Assembly: GCA_029862185.1 (NCBI GenBank)
Contig: JAOTXX010000019.1
Location: forward strand, 1-56,007
Length of the DNA stretch: 56,007 bases
Origin: Myxococcales bacterium
GTDB lineage: Bacteria; Myxococcota_A; Polyangia; Polyangiales; Houyiibacteriaceae
Direction: 5' to 3'
Below, one piece after another: positions 24,574-33,137 of the stretch. The position numbers and the translations under genes are program-made. The notes beneath the pieces are model-generated. The model did no database searches, had not been told where the DNA came from, and saw nothing but the letters and a program-made list of their open reading frames with translations. Each line of letters opens with the position of its first letter. The stretch's first letter is position 1.

Positions 24574-26940
24574 ATGACGAAACCAGTACGGCGAGCAGGT
24601 GTGATCGGAGCGGGCGTTATGGGCAGCGGCATCATGGCGCACTTTGCCAACGCCGGGGTCGACGTGGTGATGCTCGACATCGTGCCACCGGGGCTGAGCG
24701 ATGAAGACCAGAAGAACCCTGCCAAGCGGAACCAGTTCGCCGCCGGGGGACTCAAGGGCGCGCTCAAGGCGAGGCCCGCGGCGTTCTTTCATCCGAACTA
24801 CGCCAAGCGCGTCACGATCGGCAATCTCGAAGACGACATCGACCTTCTCAAAGGTTGTGACCTCGTAATCGAGGCGATCATTGAGAACATCGACATCAAG
24901 CGCAGCCTCTTCGAGAAGCTCGAAAGCACCCTCGACGAGGGAACGGTCGTCGCCTCGAACACCTCTGGGCTTCGCATCGCCGACATGCTCCAGGGCCGCG
25001 GGGATGCATTCCGCAAGAACTTTCTTGTCATGCATTTCTTCAACCCGGTTCGCTACATGAAGCTTCTCGAGCTGGTCGCCGGCGAGGAAACCGACCCGGC
25101 CACGATGAACCGCATGCGGGTCTTCGGGACGGACCAGCTCGGCAAGGGCATCGTCGTCGGCAAAGATACGCCGAACTTCGTCGGTAATCGCATCGGTTGC
25201 TACTCGATGTCGCTCACGATGAACCAGATGCTGGAGGACGGCCTGACGCCCGAAGACGTTGACGCGATCACCGGGCCGCCGATGGGGCATCCGAAGAGCG
25301 CGAGCTATCGGACCGCCGACATGGTTGGGCTCGACACCTTCAAGCACGTGTCGGACAACTGCTACGCGGCGCTTCCCGACGACCCGGAGCGGGACGTCTT
25401 CAAGCTGCCCGAGTTCATGAACGTGATGGTCGAGCGCAAGATCCTCGGCAACAAGACCCGAGGCGGCTTCTATAAGAAGACCAAGGAAGGCATTCAGACC
25501 TTCGACCCGATCAAGCTCGAGTACCGCGCCAAGGCTGGCGACGCGGACATCAAGAAGTTTTGTAAGAGCCTCAAGGGCTCGCCGGCGGACCGCGTCAAGG
25601 CGCTCGTTGAAAATGACGGACCCGCCGGCAAGTTCGCCTGGAACGTGCTCTCGCGCACCCTCGTCTACTCGGCCAACAAGATCCCCGAGATCACCGACAG
25701 CGTCGAAGCCGTCGATGACGCCATGAAGTGGGGCTACAACTGGGACCTCGGCCCGTTCGAAACCTGGGACGCCATCGGCTTCAAGGTTGCCTACGATCGC
25801 ATGAAAGCGGACGGGCTTCCGCTGCCTGCCTCGATCGACAAGATGGCCGAGTCGGGCGCCGAGAGCTTCTACACCAATGATGGCCGCGTCTTCAATCTGA
25901 CCACGGGCAAGTACGACGCGCGCGACATCGACCCGCGCAACGCGAGCCTCACGATCATGCGTCAGGGCGATGCAGCGGTATTCAGCAACCGCGGCACCGA
26001 GGCTTGGGACCTGGGCGGGGGCATTTTGGGTCTGACCTTTACGACCAAGGCCAACAGCATCGACGACGCGGTGGTCGAGGGGATCACCCAGGCGGTCGAC
26101 CTTGCCGAGCGCGATTTCCGCGGCATGGTGATCTACAACGAAGGCGACCACTTCTGCGTCGGCGCCAACCTCTTTGCGGTCGTGATGGCGGCGCAGCAAA
26201 AGGCCTGGGATCAGCTCCGCGCCACGATCAGCGGTCTGCAGGGCGGCCTGCAGCGCATGAAGTACTCGACCATTCCGGTGGTGGCGGCGCCCTTCGGCAT
26301 GACCGTTGGCGGCGGCTTCGAAGTCTGCATGGGCGCAGACGCCGTGCAGGCGGCGTCGGAAACCTACGTCGGTCTCGTCGAGGTCGGAGTCGGCCTGCTG
26401 CCTGGCGGCGCTGGCAACATGAACATGCTCTGGCGGGCGCTCGAAGGCATCCCGGACGGTACCGAGGTCGACACCCTTCCCTTCGTCTCGCGCACGTTCC
26501 AAAACATCGCGATGGCGCGGGTCGCGACCGGCGCCGGGGAGGCACGGGAGTTTGGCTACTTCCGCAAGTCGGACGGGATTTCGTTCGACAAGGCACGCTT
26601 GTTGACCGAGGCCAAGGGGCGCGCCGTCGGCATGGCCGAAGCTGGGTACCACCCACCGGTCCCGCGCGCTTATCGTCTTCCCGGCGAGAGCGGCATGGCC
26701 ACGCTCGGCATGATGATCGACTCACTCGAAGCGGGCGGTTTCGCGAGCGCGCACGACGCGCTCATCGCGCGCAAGGTCGCGGCGGTGCTCTGCGGCGGAC
26801 CGTCGGGCGCTGCACACGAAGTCACCGAAGAACAGATGCTCGAGCTCGAGCGCGAGGCTTTCATCAGCCTCTGTGGCGAGCCCAAGAGCCAGGAGCGCAT
26901 GCAGCACATGCTCACCACCAACAAGCCTTTGCGGAACTAG
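24574..26940 (+). CDS. fadN: Bifunctional 3-hydroxyacyl-CoA dehydrogenase/enoyl-CoA hydratase (FadN type)
   Basis: 788 residues; does hydration and NAD-dependent oxidation in fatty-acid beta-oxidation. The domain order is dehydrogenase first, with Rossmann GAGVMGSG at 12-19, the catalytic-His segment VMHFFNPVRYMKLLELV and the CIG-like GNRIGCY. A crotonase domain comes second (about 460-700). This is the Bacillus FadN order, opposite to E. coli FadB. Both hydratase Glu positions look occupied (GGGFEVCMGAD; YVGLVEVGVGLLPGGAGN). I start at ATG 24574, after AGGAGAG; the upstream ATG at 24535 has no such site. The thiolase gene follows after 45 bases, so this is a fadNA operon. An acyl-CoA dehydrogenase (fadE) is not in the window. 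Confidence 0.93.
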   Translation: MTKPVRRAGVIGAGVMGSGIMAHFANAGVDVVMLDIVPPGLSDEDQKNPAKRNQFAAGGLKGALKARPAAFFHPNYAKRVTIGNLEDDIDLLKGCDLVIEAIIENIDIKRSLFEKLESTLDEGTVVASNTSGLRIADMLQGRGDAFRKNFLVMHFFNPVRYMKLLELVAGEETDPATMNRMRVFGTDQLGKGIVVGKDTPNFVGNRIGCYSMSLTMNQMLEDGLTPEDVDAITGPPMGHPKSASYRTADMVGLDTFKHVSDNCYAALPDDPERDVFKLPEFMNVMVERKILGNKTRGGFYKKTKEGIQTFDPIKLEYRAKAGDADIKKFCKSLKGSPADRVKALVENDGPAGKFAWNVLSRTLVYSANKIPEITDSVEAVDDAMKWGYNWDLGPFETWDAIGFKVAYDRMKADGLPLPASIDKMAESGAESFYTNDGRVFNLTTGKYDARDIDPRNASLTIMRQGDAAVFSNRGTEAWDLGGGILGLTFTTKANSIDDAVVEGITQAVDLAERDFRGMVIYNEGDHFCVGANLFAVVMAAQQKAWDQLRATISGLQGGLQRMKYSTIPVVAAPFGMTVGGGFEVCMGADAVQAASETYVGLVEVGVGLLPGGAGNMNMLWRALEGIPDGTEVDTLPFVSRTFQNIAMARVATGAGEAREFGYFRKSDGISFDKARLLTEAKGRAVGMAEAGYHPPVPRAYRLPGESGMATLGMMIDSLEAGGFASAHDALIARKVAAVLCGGPSGAAHEVTEEQMLELEREAFISLCGEPKSQERMQHMLTTNKPLRN

Positions 26941-26985
26941 GCCAACCCGAGACGCACGAGCCAACAAGGAATCAGGAGTAAAGAC

Positions 26986-28155
26986 ATGGGTAAGATTGTC
27001 GTCGTAGACGCGGTTCGAAGCGCGGTTGGTCGCGCCAAAAAGGGTTCGCTTGCCAACCGGCGTCCGGATGAGCTCGCGGGCGAGGTGATTCGTGGATTGA
27101 TGGCGCGCAACCCGCAGGTGGACCCGGCCACGGTCGAGGACTTGGTGCTTGGCTGCGCCTTCCCTGAAGGCGAGCAGGGCATGAACGTGGCGCGCATGGT
27201 CGGCAGGCTCGGAGGCCTCCCCGAGGAGAGCTCGGGCATGACGATCAACCGCTTCTGCTCGAGCGGGCTACAGGCCATCGCCTTGGCCGCCGGCTCGGTC
27301 AAGGCGGGCTTCGACGATGTCGTCATCGCAGGCGGCATGGAGTCGATGACCATGGTCCCAATGACCGGCAACAAGCCGAGCGCATCGCCCGAGGTCATGG
27401 AGAAGTACCCCGAGACCTACACGCCGATGGGCATCACGGCCGAGAACGTCGCCAACCGCTTCAACATCAGCCGTGCTCAGCAAGATGAGTTCGCAGCCTG
27501 GAGCCACGAAAAAGCGCTCGCCGCAATCGAACGCGGCGCTTTCGTCGACGAGATCGTGCCCGTGCACGGCGTGAAGTTCGACAACGACGGCGAGCGGCAG
27601 ATGTTCGAGTTCAAAGTCGACGAAATGCCCCGCCCCGGCACCACCGTGGAAGCGCTTTCGAAGCTTCGCCCCGTGTTCGCAGCAAAAGGCAGCGTCACTG
27701 CCGGCAACTCCTCGCCCCTTTCGGACGGCTCGGCCGCGGCCATCGTCATGAAGAAGAAGCGGGCCGAAAAGCTCGGCATCACGCCGCTGGGTATCTTCAA
27801 GTCCTTCGTCACCGTCGGTGTCGACCCGTCGATCATGGGCATCGGTCCCCTTCCGGCAGTCCAAAAGCTCCTTCGAAAGAACGACCTCACGATCGATGAC
27901 ATCGACATCTTCGAGGTCAACGAGGCCTTCGGCAGCCAGGCGGTCTACGTTCAGAAAGAGCTCGGCATTCCCAACGAGAAGCTCAACGTCAACGGCGGCG
28001 CGATCGCTCTCGGTCATCCGCTCGGATGCACCGGCGCCAAGCTCACGGCCACCGCCCTCCACGAGCTCAAACGTCGAGGCGGCAAATACGCCGTCGTCAC
28101 GATGTGCATCGGCGGCGGCATGGGCGCAGCCGGCTTGTTCGAGGCGCTCGACTAA
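26986..28155 (+). CDS. fadA: Acetyl-CoA C-acyltransferase (3-ketoacyl-CoA thiolase)
   Basis: Last step of each beta-oxidation turn: cleaves 3-ketoacyl-CoA with CoA. 389 residues, typical. Nucleophile Cys about 88 lies in INRFCSSGLQAI, the His in GGAIALGHPLGCTGA, and the second Cys in VVTMCIGGGMGAAG. NEAF supplies the substrate-site Asn/Glu. The ATG at 26986 follows AGGAG-like sequence (atcaggagt) and lies 45 bases after fadN. The hydratase/dehydrogenase context favours the degradative thiolase over the acetoacetyl-CoA synthetic enzyme. It converges with the amidohydrolase gene; the 67-base gap holds no clear terminator hairpin. Confidence 0.95.
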   Translation: MGKIVVVDAVRSAVGRAKKGSLANRRPDELAGEVIRGLMARNPQVDPATVEDLVLGCAFPEGEQGMNVARMVGRLGGLPEESSGMTINRFCSSGLQAIALAAGSVKAGFDDVVIAGGMESMTMVPMTGNKPSASPEVMEKYPETYTPMGITAENVANRFNISRAQQDEFAAWSHEKALAAIERGAFVDEIVPVHGVKFDNDGERQMFEFKVDEMPRPGTTVEALSKLRPVFAAKGSVTAGNSSPLSDGSAAAIVMKKKRAEKLGITPLGIFKSFVTVGVDPSIMGIGPLPAVQKLLRKNDLTIDDIDIFEVNEAFGSQAVYVQKELGIPNEKLNVNGGAIALGHPLGCTGAKLTATALHELKRRGGKYAVVTMCIGGGMGAAGLFEALD

Positions 28156-28222
28156 AACGAAAGGCTTGTCCTCAGCCGGGACTCGCGATGACGATGCGAT
28201 CTTTGCCGGAGGTACTGCGTGA

Positions 28223-30025
28223 TTACGCGCGGTTAGGGGGGTGGAGAGTGTCCCCTATGCCTGGGAGGCTTAGGGTCGACGCCGCCCTGAGAAACTGGCC
28301 GGCGCCCTTGGTCCGGCCGATTTCGGGCAAGACCTCTCCGTCCTCGGCCACGAGGGTTCCGTTGACGACGACCGCCGGAACGGCCTCTGGGTTGCGGCGC
28401 ACGAGTCGAAGGAAGTTCCCGAACTCGGGGATTCGTTCTTCATGGATCTCCTCGACGTGGTAGTCGAGGTGGGCGGGGTCGATGACGACCAAGTCGGCAC
28501 GCTTGCCTTCTTCTAGGGTTCCCGCTTCGATTTGGAACCAGTCGCCGAGCTCGCCGGTCAGCTTGTGGACAGCTTTTTCGAGCGGCATGACGGGCTCGCC
28601 CCGCCGTTCAGCGTCTCTGAGGAACCGGAGCATCCGAAGTGGGAAGTTGTAAAAGGCCATGTTGCGCAGGTGCGCGCCGGCGTCGGAGAAGCCCAGCAAG
28701 CTGGAGTCGCTGTTCATCATCGCCGCAAGCGGCTTGGGGCGGTCGTTGCCGGTCACCGTGTACCAGCGCAATTGATTGCCGTGCTCGATCAATAAGTCGA
28801 GAAACGCATCGACCTCCGATTTTCCTTGCATCGTCCCGATCTCGCGAAAGGTTTTACCCACCAGCGAGCTATCTGGGCAGTCCATGACGGTCGCTTTCGC
28901 GAAGTTGCGATGGAACACTTTTGGAATGAATGGGTTCTTCCACTGGCGGTTGAACGTTCGCCGGTAGCCCTCATCCTGGAAGAGCTTGCGGCGCTCGGCC
29001 ACCGTCTCCAGGTGAAGGCCGGCCGCCCCCGCGCCGAACTCTTCGAAGACCACGTTCTCGAACCCGTCCGCCCAAAGGTCGAAGGGAACCGGCAAGAACT
29101 GGTAGCGGAACTTGCCACCGAGGAGCTTGTTGACGAGCCAGCCGAGGCCGCTCAGCACCCGCCAAATCAAGCGGTTCGAACGGATGTCCATGATCGAGAC
29201 GAGGCTGGTCTTGAGCGCGTCGCGAACGAAGAGCCCAGCGCTAAACGCCGCATAGATGAAGATCTGGTACTTGGTCGAGATGTTTGGGATCGCCTGAAGG
29301 TTGAGGCCGCGCTCGCGGACACCACGGACCATCCGCCGAAGCTCCTTCCACGATGCATAGGTCGACGGAAGACACTTGCTGCGAAATCGATCGCCGCCCA
29401 TCTTGTCCCAATAGAGACCGTTGAGGGAGAGCCCGAGGAAGCCGGCTTCGTAGCCCTCTTCGATGACCTCTTCCATTTTCTCGAGCTCCTCTTCGGTCGG
29501 CTTGGCCTTTGCATCGAGGGCACGTTCGAGGCCCATCGCCTGCGCGCGAACCGCGGAGTAACCCACGAACGAAGCCACGTTGGGGCCGAGCGGGAGGCCA
29601 TTGAGATGTTCGACGTACTCGGCGTGCGTCTCCCAAGTCTTTCCTTCTTTCATGAGGGGGAGCAGATGCTGGTAGGGGATCGCCTCGACGCGGGTGAACA
29701 TGTCGGCGATGTCGGTCGGGTCGCCCACCGCGGCACTGAGCGAACAGCTCCCCATGAACACCGTCGTGACACCGTGGCGCAGCGATTCGTGGAGCGACGG
29801 CATCGCCTCGACCTCCGCGTCGTAGTGCGTGTGGATGTCGATGAAGCCAGGCATGACCCACTTGCCCTCGGCATCGATTACTTTGGTACCTGCGGGGGCA
29901 GGGATCTCTTCGTCGGAAATCTTCACGAGCCGGCGGTTCGAGACCCACAGGTTCTTGGTCGTGGCGGGGCTGCCCTTTCCGTCGAAGAAGCGCCCGTTCT
30001 TGATGATGATGTCTTGTTCTTGCAT
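28223..30025 (-). CDS. Amidohydrolase, D-aminoacylase/N-acyl-D-amino-acid deacylase-like
   Basis: 600 residues of the metal-dependent amidohydrolase superfamily. The beta-sandwich opening IIIKNGRFFDGKGSP is followed by WVMPGFIDIHTHYDAE, which has the HxH metal site (about 68-70). The late Asp ligand lies in GFSDAGAHLRN, and the closing EGKRADLVVIDP and VVVNGTLVAEDGE strands rebuild the sandwich. The family acts on N-acyl-D-amino acids or other cyclic or acyl amides. The insert around 235-330, with FDLWADGFENVVFEEFG, is typical of long myxobacterial and actinobacterial members whose substrate is unknown. The divergent AraC-type regulator is probably its activator; an inverted repeat lies between them. 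Confidence 0.87.
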   Translation of the reverse strand: MQEQDIIIKNGRFFDGKGSPATTKNLWVSNRRLVKISDEEIPAPAGTKVIDAEGKWVMPGFIDIHTHYDAEVEAMPSLHESLRHGVTTVFMGSCSLSAAVGDPTDIADMFTRVEAIPYQHLLPLMKEGKTWETHAEYVEHLNGLPLGPNVASFVGYSAVRAQAMGLERALDAKAKPTEEELEKMEEVIEEGYEAGFLGLSLNGLYWDKMGGDRFRSKCLPSTYASWKELRRMVRGVRERGLNLQAIPNISTKYQIFIYAAFSAGLFVRDALKTSLVSIMDIRSNRLIWRVLSGLGWLVNKLLGGKFRYQFLPVPFDLWADGFENVVFEEFGAGAAGLHLETVAERRKLFQDEGYRRTFNRQWKNPFIPKVFHRNFAKATVMDCPDSSLVGKTFREIGTMQGKSEVDAFLDLLIEHGNQLRWYTVTGNDRPKPLAAMMNSDSSLLGFSDAGAHLRNMAFYNFPLRMLRFLRDAERRGEPVMPLEKAVHKLTGELGDWFQIEAGTLEEGKRADLVVIDPAHLDYHVEEIHEERIPEFGNFLRLVRRNPEAVPAVVVNGTLVAEDGEVLPEIGRTKGAGQFLRAASTLSLPGIGDTLHPPNRA

Positions 30026-30063
30026 TTGGCGTGCTCCGGCTCCCCAACTGACCTCGGCGATGC

Positions 30064-30085
30064 GAGTGCACGGATGATGGCACTC
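30064..30085. promoter_or_regulatory. Inverted repeat in the amidohydrolase/AraC divergent region
   Basis: GAGTGC (30064-30069) and GCACTC (30080-30085) are perfect inverted arms with a 10-base spacer, 16 bp centre to centre. They lie 39 bases from the amidohydrolase ATG and just before the regulator's candidate promoter. A regulator site is plausible but unproven. Confidence 0.35.
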
Positions 30086-30100
30086 TCAGGCCAACGCGAC

Positions 30101-30128
30101 TTGACTTTTCACGACAAACTTTTATCTT
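30101..30128 (+). promoter_or_regulatory. Candidate sigma-70 promoter of the AraC-type regulator gene
   Basis: TTGACT (30101-30106), 16 bases, TATCTT (30123-30128), inside an A/T-rich patch unusual for this GC-rich window. The regulator ATG is 21 bases further on, with GGAGG at 30138-30142. Confidence 0.5.
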
Positions 30129-30149
30129 TTCGCGACTGGAGGCCGCCCA

Positions 30150-31160
30150 ATGTCGATGGTTCGCGCATCCGCCTTGAGCGGGTACCAAGAGCTGGTGGAC
30201 GAGCTCGGCGGCCGGGCGCAGCCTCTGCTCCAGCGGTTTCGGATTCCGGCGTCCGCCCTGAGCGAGCCCCAAGGCTTCCTGAGCTATGGCTCGCTGATTC
30301 GGCTCTTGGAGCAGACGTCCGAAGAGCTCGACTGCAAAGACTTCGGCCTCCGTCTTTCAAAGCGGCAGGACCTCGGGATCCTCGGCCCGCTCGGTGTCGC
30401 CGTGCGCAACTGCGAAACGCTGGGCGAAGCGATGCAGTGTGCTTCGCGATACATGTTCGTTCATAGCCCAGCGATTTCGTTTACACCCCAGGTGGCCGAA
30501 AAGAACGATCGCGTCCTGCTCGTCTTCCAGATTCTCCTCGACCAGAACGTCGGCTCCACCACCCAGGTCACCGAGCTCAGCATCGGACTGGTCGCGCGGA
30601 TCATCGCAATGCTCACGAAGGAAGCAGAGCCGCTCATCGGAGTTCGATTCCGCCACCCGCAATGCTCGCCGATGTCGAGCTATCGAGCCCATTTCGGGGC
30701 GCCTGTTTCGTTCGGGTCGGATGTCTCTGCGGTCGAGTTCGACACCGCGAAGCTGGCGCTGCAGATTCACGACGCAAGCCTGCAGCTTCGAGAGCTCGCC
30801 GAAGACTACCTCGAGCTCCGGCACGCCGATCCGCACACCCCCTTGTCCATCCGTGTCCGTCTCGTCATTCAGCGCTCCCTCGGCACGGGCGCCGCGTCGT
30901 GCGTCGATGTCGCATCGGCGTTTGCCCTTCACCCGCGCACGCTGCAGCGTCAGCTTCGCTGGGAAGGCACGACCTTCGAGCAGCTCAAGGACGAGGCGCG
31001 GGCCGAGCTCGCGCGCAGCTACATCGCAAACCCGGACCTTCCCCTGTCGCGTGTCGCGGCGCTCCTCGACTACAGCGAGCAGTCTGCCCTCAGCCGAAGC
31101 TGCCGGCGCTGGTTCGGGCAGGCACCTCGGCAGATCCGAGCGGGGCAGCTGAACCGTTAG
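30150..31160 (+). CDS. AraC-family transcriptional regulator
   Basis: 336 residues. The N-terminal ligand domain (about 15-190, from YQELVDELGGRAQPLLQRF, with LGPLGVAVRNCETLGEAM) matches the arabinose-binding-like domain of OruR/VirF-type members. The C-terminal AraC double helix-turn-helix (about 235-330) shows VASAFALHPRTLQRQLRWEGTTF and LSRVAALLDYSEQSALSRSCRRWFGQAPRQIR. ATG 30150 follows GGAGG at 30138-30142 with 7-base spacing. It is divergent from the amidohydrolase and, by the usual logic of such pairs, probably responds to that enzyme's substrate. The neighbouring fadNA genes are other possible targets. Confidence 0.92.
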   Translation: MSMVRASALSGYQELVDELGGRAQPLLQRFRIPASALSEPQGFLSYGSLIRLLEQTSEELDCKDFGLRLSKRQDLGILGPLGVAVRNCETLGEAMQCASRYMFVHSPAISFTPQVAEKNDRVLLVFQILLDQNVGSTTQVTELSIGLVARIIAMLTKEAEPLIGVRFRHPQCSPMSSYRAHFGAPVSFGSDVSAVEFDTAKLALQIHDASLQLRELAEDYLELRHADPHTPLSIRVRLVIQRSLGTGAASCVDVASAFALHPRTLQRQLRWEGTTFEQLKDEARAELARSYIANPDLPLSRVAALLDYSEQSALSRSCRRWFGQAPRQIRAGQLNR

Positions 31161-31170
31161 GCGGCGCGCG

Positions 31171-31611
31171 CTACCAGCTTCCCGTGTTCTGCATCGATGC
31201 CCAGGGCTCCGTCGGTTCCAACGCATCGCCGCCCTGGAGGAGCTCGATAGAGATCCCGTCGGGCGATCGAACGAACGCCATGCGCCCGTCTCGCGGCGGG
31301 CGGTTGATCGTCACGCCGGCGTCCATCAGGTCACGACAGAGTGTGTAAATGTCTTTGGTTTCGAACGCGAGGTGACCGAAGTTGCGACCGCCGGTGTACT
31401 CTTCCGGATCCCAGTTATAGGTCAGCTCCACCAAGGGCGACGCCTCGGTAGCAGCACGACCCTTGTCTTCGGGCGCCACCAAGAAGACGAGCGTGAACCG
31501 CCCCCTGTCGCTATCACGCCGCCGCTGCTCGACGAGCCCGAGCTTATTGCAATAGAAATCGAGCGACGCATCCAGGTCGCTCACGCGAATCATCGTATGG
31601 AGATAGCGCAT
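31171..31611 (-). CDS. gloA: Lactoylglutathione lyase / glyoxalase I family protein
   Basis: 146 residues; vicinal-oxygen-chelate fold, two beta-alpha-beta-beta-beta modules. It isomerises the methylglyoxal-thiol hemithioacetal to S-lactoylglutathione. The metal ligands expected for GloA are visible: His5 in RYLHTMIRV, Glu in VELTYNWD, His in NFGHLAFE and Glu in [20 protein letters not shown] and DPDG-like SPDG match GloA closely. It may use another thiol cofactor if the host lacks glutathione. It diverges from lpdA over 112 bases, 72 of which are a hexanucleotide tandem array, and converges on the AraC gene with 10 bases between the stops. Confidence 0.92.
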   Translation of the reverse strand: MRYLHTMIRVSDLDASLDFYCNKLGLVEQRRRDSDRGRFTLVFLVAPEDKGRAATEASPLVELTYNWDPEEYTGGRNFGHLAFETKDIYTLCRDLMDAGVTINRPPRDGRMAFVRSPDGISIELLQGGDALEPTEPWASMQNTGSW

Positions 31612-31638
31612 GGCCAGACCATAGCGCCGCCACGGACG

Positions 31639-31710
31639 CTGTCACTGGCACTGACACTGACGCTGGCGCTGGCACTGGCACTGGCACTGGCACCGGCACT
31701 GGCACTGGGC
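31639..31710. repeat. Hexanucleotide tandem array, 12 units of CTGGCA type
   Basis: Twelve contiguous 6-base units with no indels: CTGTCA, CTGGCA, CTGACA, CTGACG, CTGGCG, four CTGGCA, CCGGCA, CTGGCA, CTGGGC. The array occupies 72 of the 112 bases between the start codons of gloA and lpdA and ends 13 bases before the lpdA ATG, so it lies in both presumed promoter/leader regions. The central four units are identical, which is where copy number would be expected to vary. Confidence 0.97.
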
Positions 31711-31723
31711 CAGACTCCGCCCA

Positions 31724-33133
31724 ATGTCTAACGACTACGAAGCAATCGTCATCGGCGGGGGCCCTGGGGGGTACGTCGCTGCCATTCGGCTCGGACAGCT
31801 CGGTGTGAAAACGCTCTGCGTCGAAAAAGAGTCGATGGGTGGGGTCTGTCTCAACTGGGGCTGCATTCCCTCCAAGGCCTTGATCGCAGCGGCGAACCTC
31901 GCCAACAAAGTTCGCAACGCGGGGCACATGGGCATCACGGTGAAAGACCTCGAAGTCGACGTGGCCAAGATGCAGGAGTGGAAAGAAGGCATCGTCAAAA
32001 AGCTCACCGGCGGCGTGTCGAGCCTCGTGAAGGGCAACGGAGGCACCATCGTGATGGGCACCGCGAACATCACCGGGCCCAACTCCGTCGAGGTGACGAG
32101 CGCCGACGGAAAGCGCGAAACCTACACGGCGAGCAAAGGCATCATCGTCGGCACCGGCACGCAGATGATCACCATCCCCGGCTTCGAGCCCGATGGCGAC
32201 GTCGTGATCACCGCGCGCGAGGCGGTGAGCCTTCAGAGCGCGCCACAAAGCATGGTGATCATTGGTGGCGGCGTGATCGGGCTCGAGCTCGGCATGGTGT
32301 ATCAGAAGCTCGGCACCAAGCTCACCGTAGTCGAGCTGATGGACCAGTTGCTTCCCGGCACGGACCTCGATCTGGTTCGCGTCGTCCAGAAGCACCTCAA
32401 GAATGATGGCGCCGACATTCATCTCAAGAGCAAAGCCGTGAAGCTCGAGAAGAGCAGCGGTCGGGCCAAAGTCACGATCGAAACCGAGGGCAAGGAGCAG
32501 GTGGTCGAGGCCGAAACGGTGCTGGTTGCCGTGGGCTTCAAGCCCAACTCGGCGGGCCTCGGCCTCGAAGGCACGGGCGTCAAGGTCGATGCGCGCGGCC
32601 ACATCATCGTCGATGATCAGATGCGCACAAACGTGCCGTCGATTTACGCGATCGGCGATGTCGCCGGGATGCCCTACCTCGCGCACAAGGCCTCCAAGGA
32701 AGGCGAAATTGCCGCCGAGGTCATCGCTGGGCACAAGTCGGCGCGTGACTATCGCGGGATGCCGGCCGCAATCTTCACTGACCCGGAAATCGCCACGGTC
32801 GGGATGACCGAAATTCAAGCGAAAGCCGAGGGCAAGAAAGTCAAAGTCGGCAAGTTTCCCTTCGCGGCATCCGGCCGTGCCATGGCGGTGAGCGAAACCG
32901 ACGGCTTCATCAAAGTGATCATCGACGAAGCTGACCATCAGCTGCTCGGTGTTGCGATCGTCGGTCCCGAAGCCAGCGACCTGATCAGCGAATCGGCGCT
33001 GGCAATCGAGATGTGTGCGTTTGCCGAAGACGTCGCGCTCACGGTGCACCCCCACCCCACCCTCGGCGAAGGCGTCATGGAAGCTTTCAAACATGCCTTG
33101 GGCGAGGCGGTTCACATCATGAATCGCTCGTAA
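31724..33133 (+). CDS. lpdA: Dihydrolipoyl dehydrogenase (E3)
   Basis: FAD- and NAD-dependent reoxidation of protein-bound dihydrolipoamide in 2-oxoacid dehydrogenase and glycine-cleavage complexes. 469 residues. FAD motif IGGGPGGYVAAIR, redox disulfide Cys42/Cys47 in GGVCLNWGCIPSK, NAD motif IIGGGVIGLELG, and the C-terminal His444-Glu449 base pair in HPHPTLGE. The start is ATG 31724; no Shine-Dalgarno is present, because the bases upstream belong to the tandem hexamer array. lipB follows after 4 bases, an apt pairing since LipB supplies the lipoyl precursor for LpdA's partner proteins. Confidence 0.96.
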   Translation: MSNDYEAIVIGGGPGGYVAAIRLGQLGVKTLCVEKESMGGVCLNWGCIPSKALIAAANLANKVRNAGHMGITVKDLEVDVAKMQEWKEGIVKKLTGGVSSLVKGNGGTIVMGTANITGPNSVEVTSADGKRETYTASKGIIVGTGTQMITIPGFEPDGDVVITAREAVSLQSAPQSMVIIGGGVIGLELGMVYQKLGTKLTVVELMDQLLPGTDLDLVRVVQKHLKNDGADIHLKSKAVKLEKSSGRAKVTIETEGKEQVVEAETVLVAVGFKPNSAGLGLEGTGVKVDARGHIIVDDQMRTNVPSIYAIGDVAGMPYLAHKASKEGEIAAEVIAGHKSARDYRGMPAAIFTDPEIATVGMTEIQAKAEGKKVKVGKFPFAASGRAMAVSETDGFIKVIIDEADHQLLGVAIVGPEASDLISESALAIEMCAFAEDVALTVHPHPTLGEGVMEAFKHALGEAVHIMNRS

Positions 33134-33137
33134 GCTC

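Noticed and set aside
24478-26652. Very long minus-strand open frame opposite fadN
   Set aside because: It mirrors the fadN coding frame in high-GC sequence, has a His/Val/Asp-rich shadow composition and no motif; fadN is certain.
28156-28222. Terminator between converging fadA and amidohydrolase genes
   Set aside because: No stable stem followed by a T-run is visible on either strand.
31639-31710. Hexamer array considered as a CRISPR array
   Set aside because: Units are 6 bases, contiguous and without spacers; no cas genes are present.
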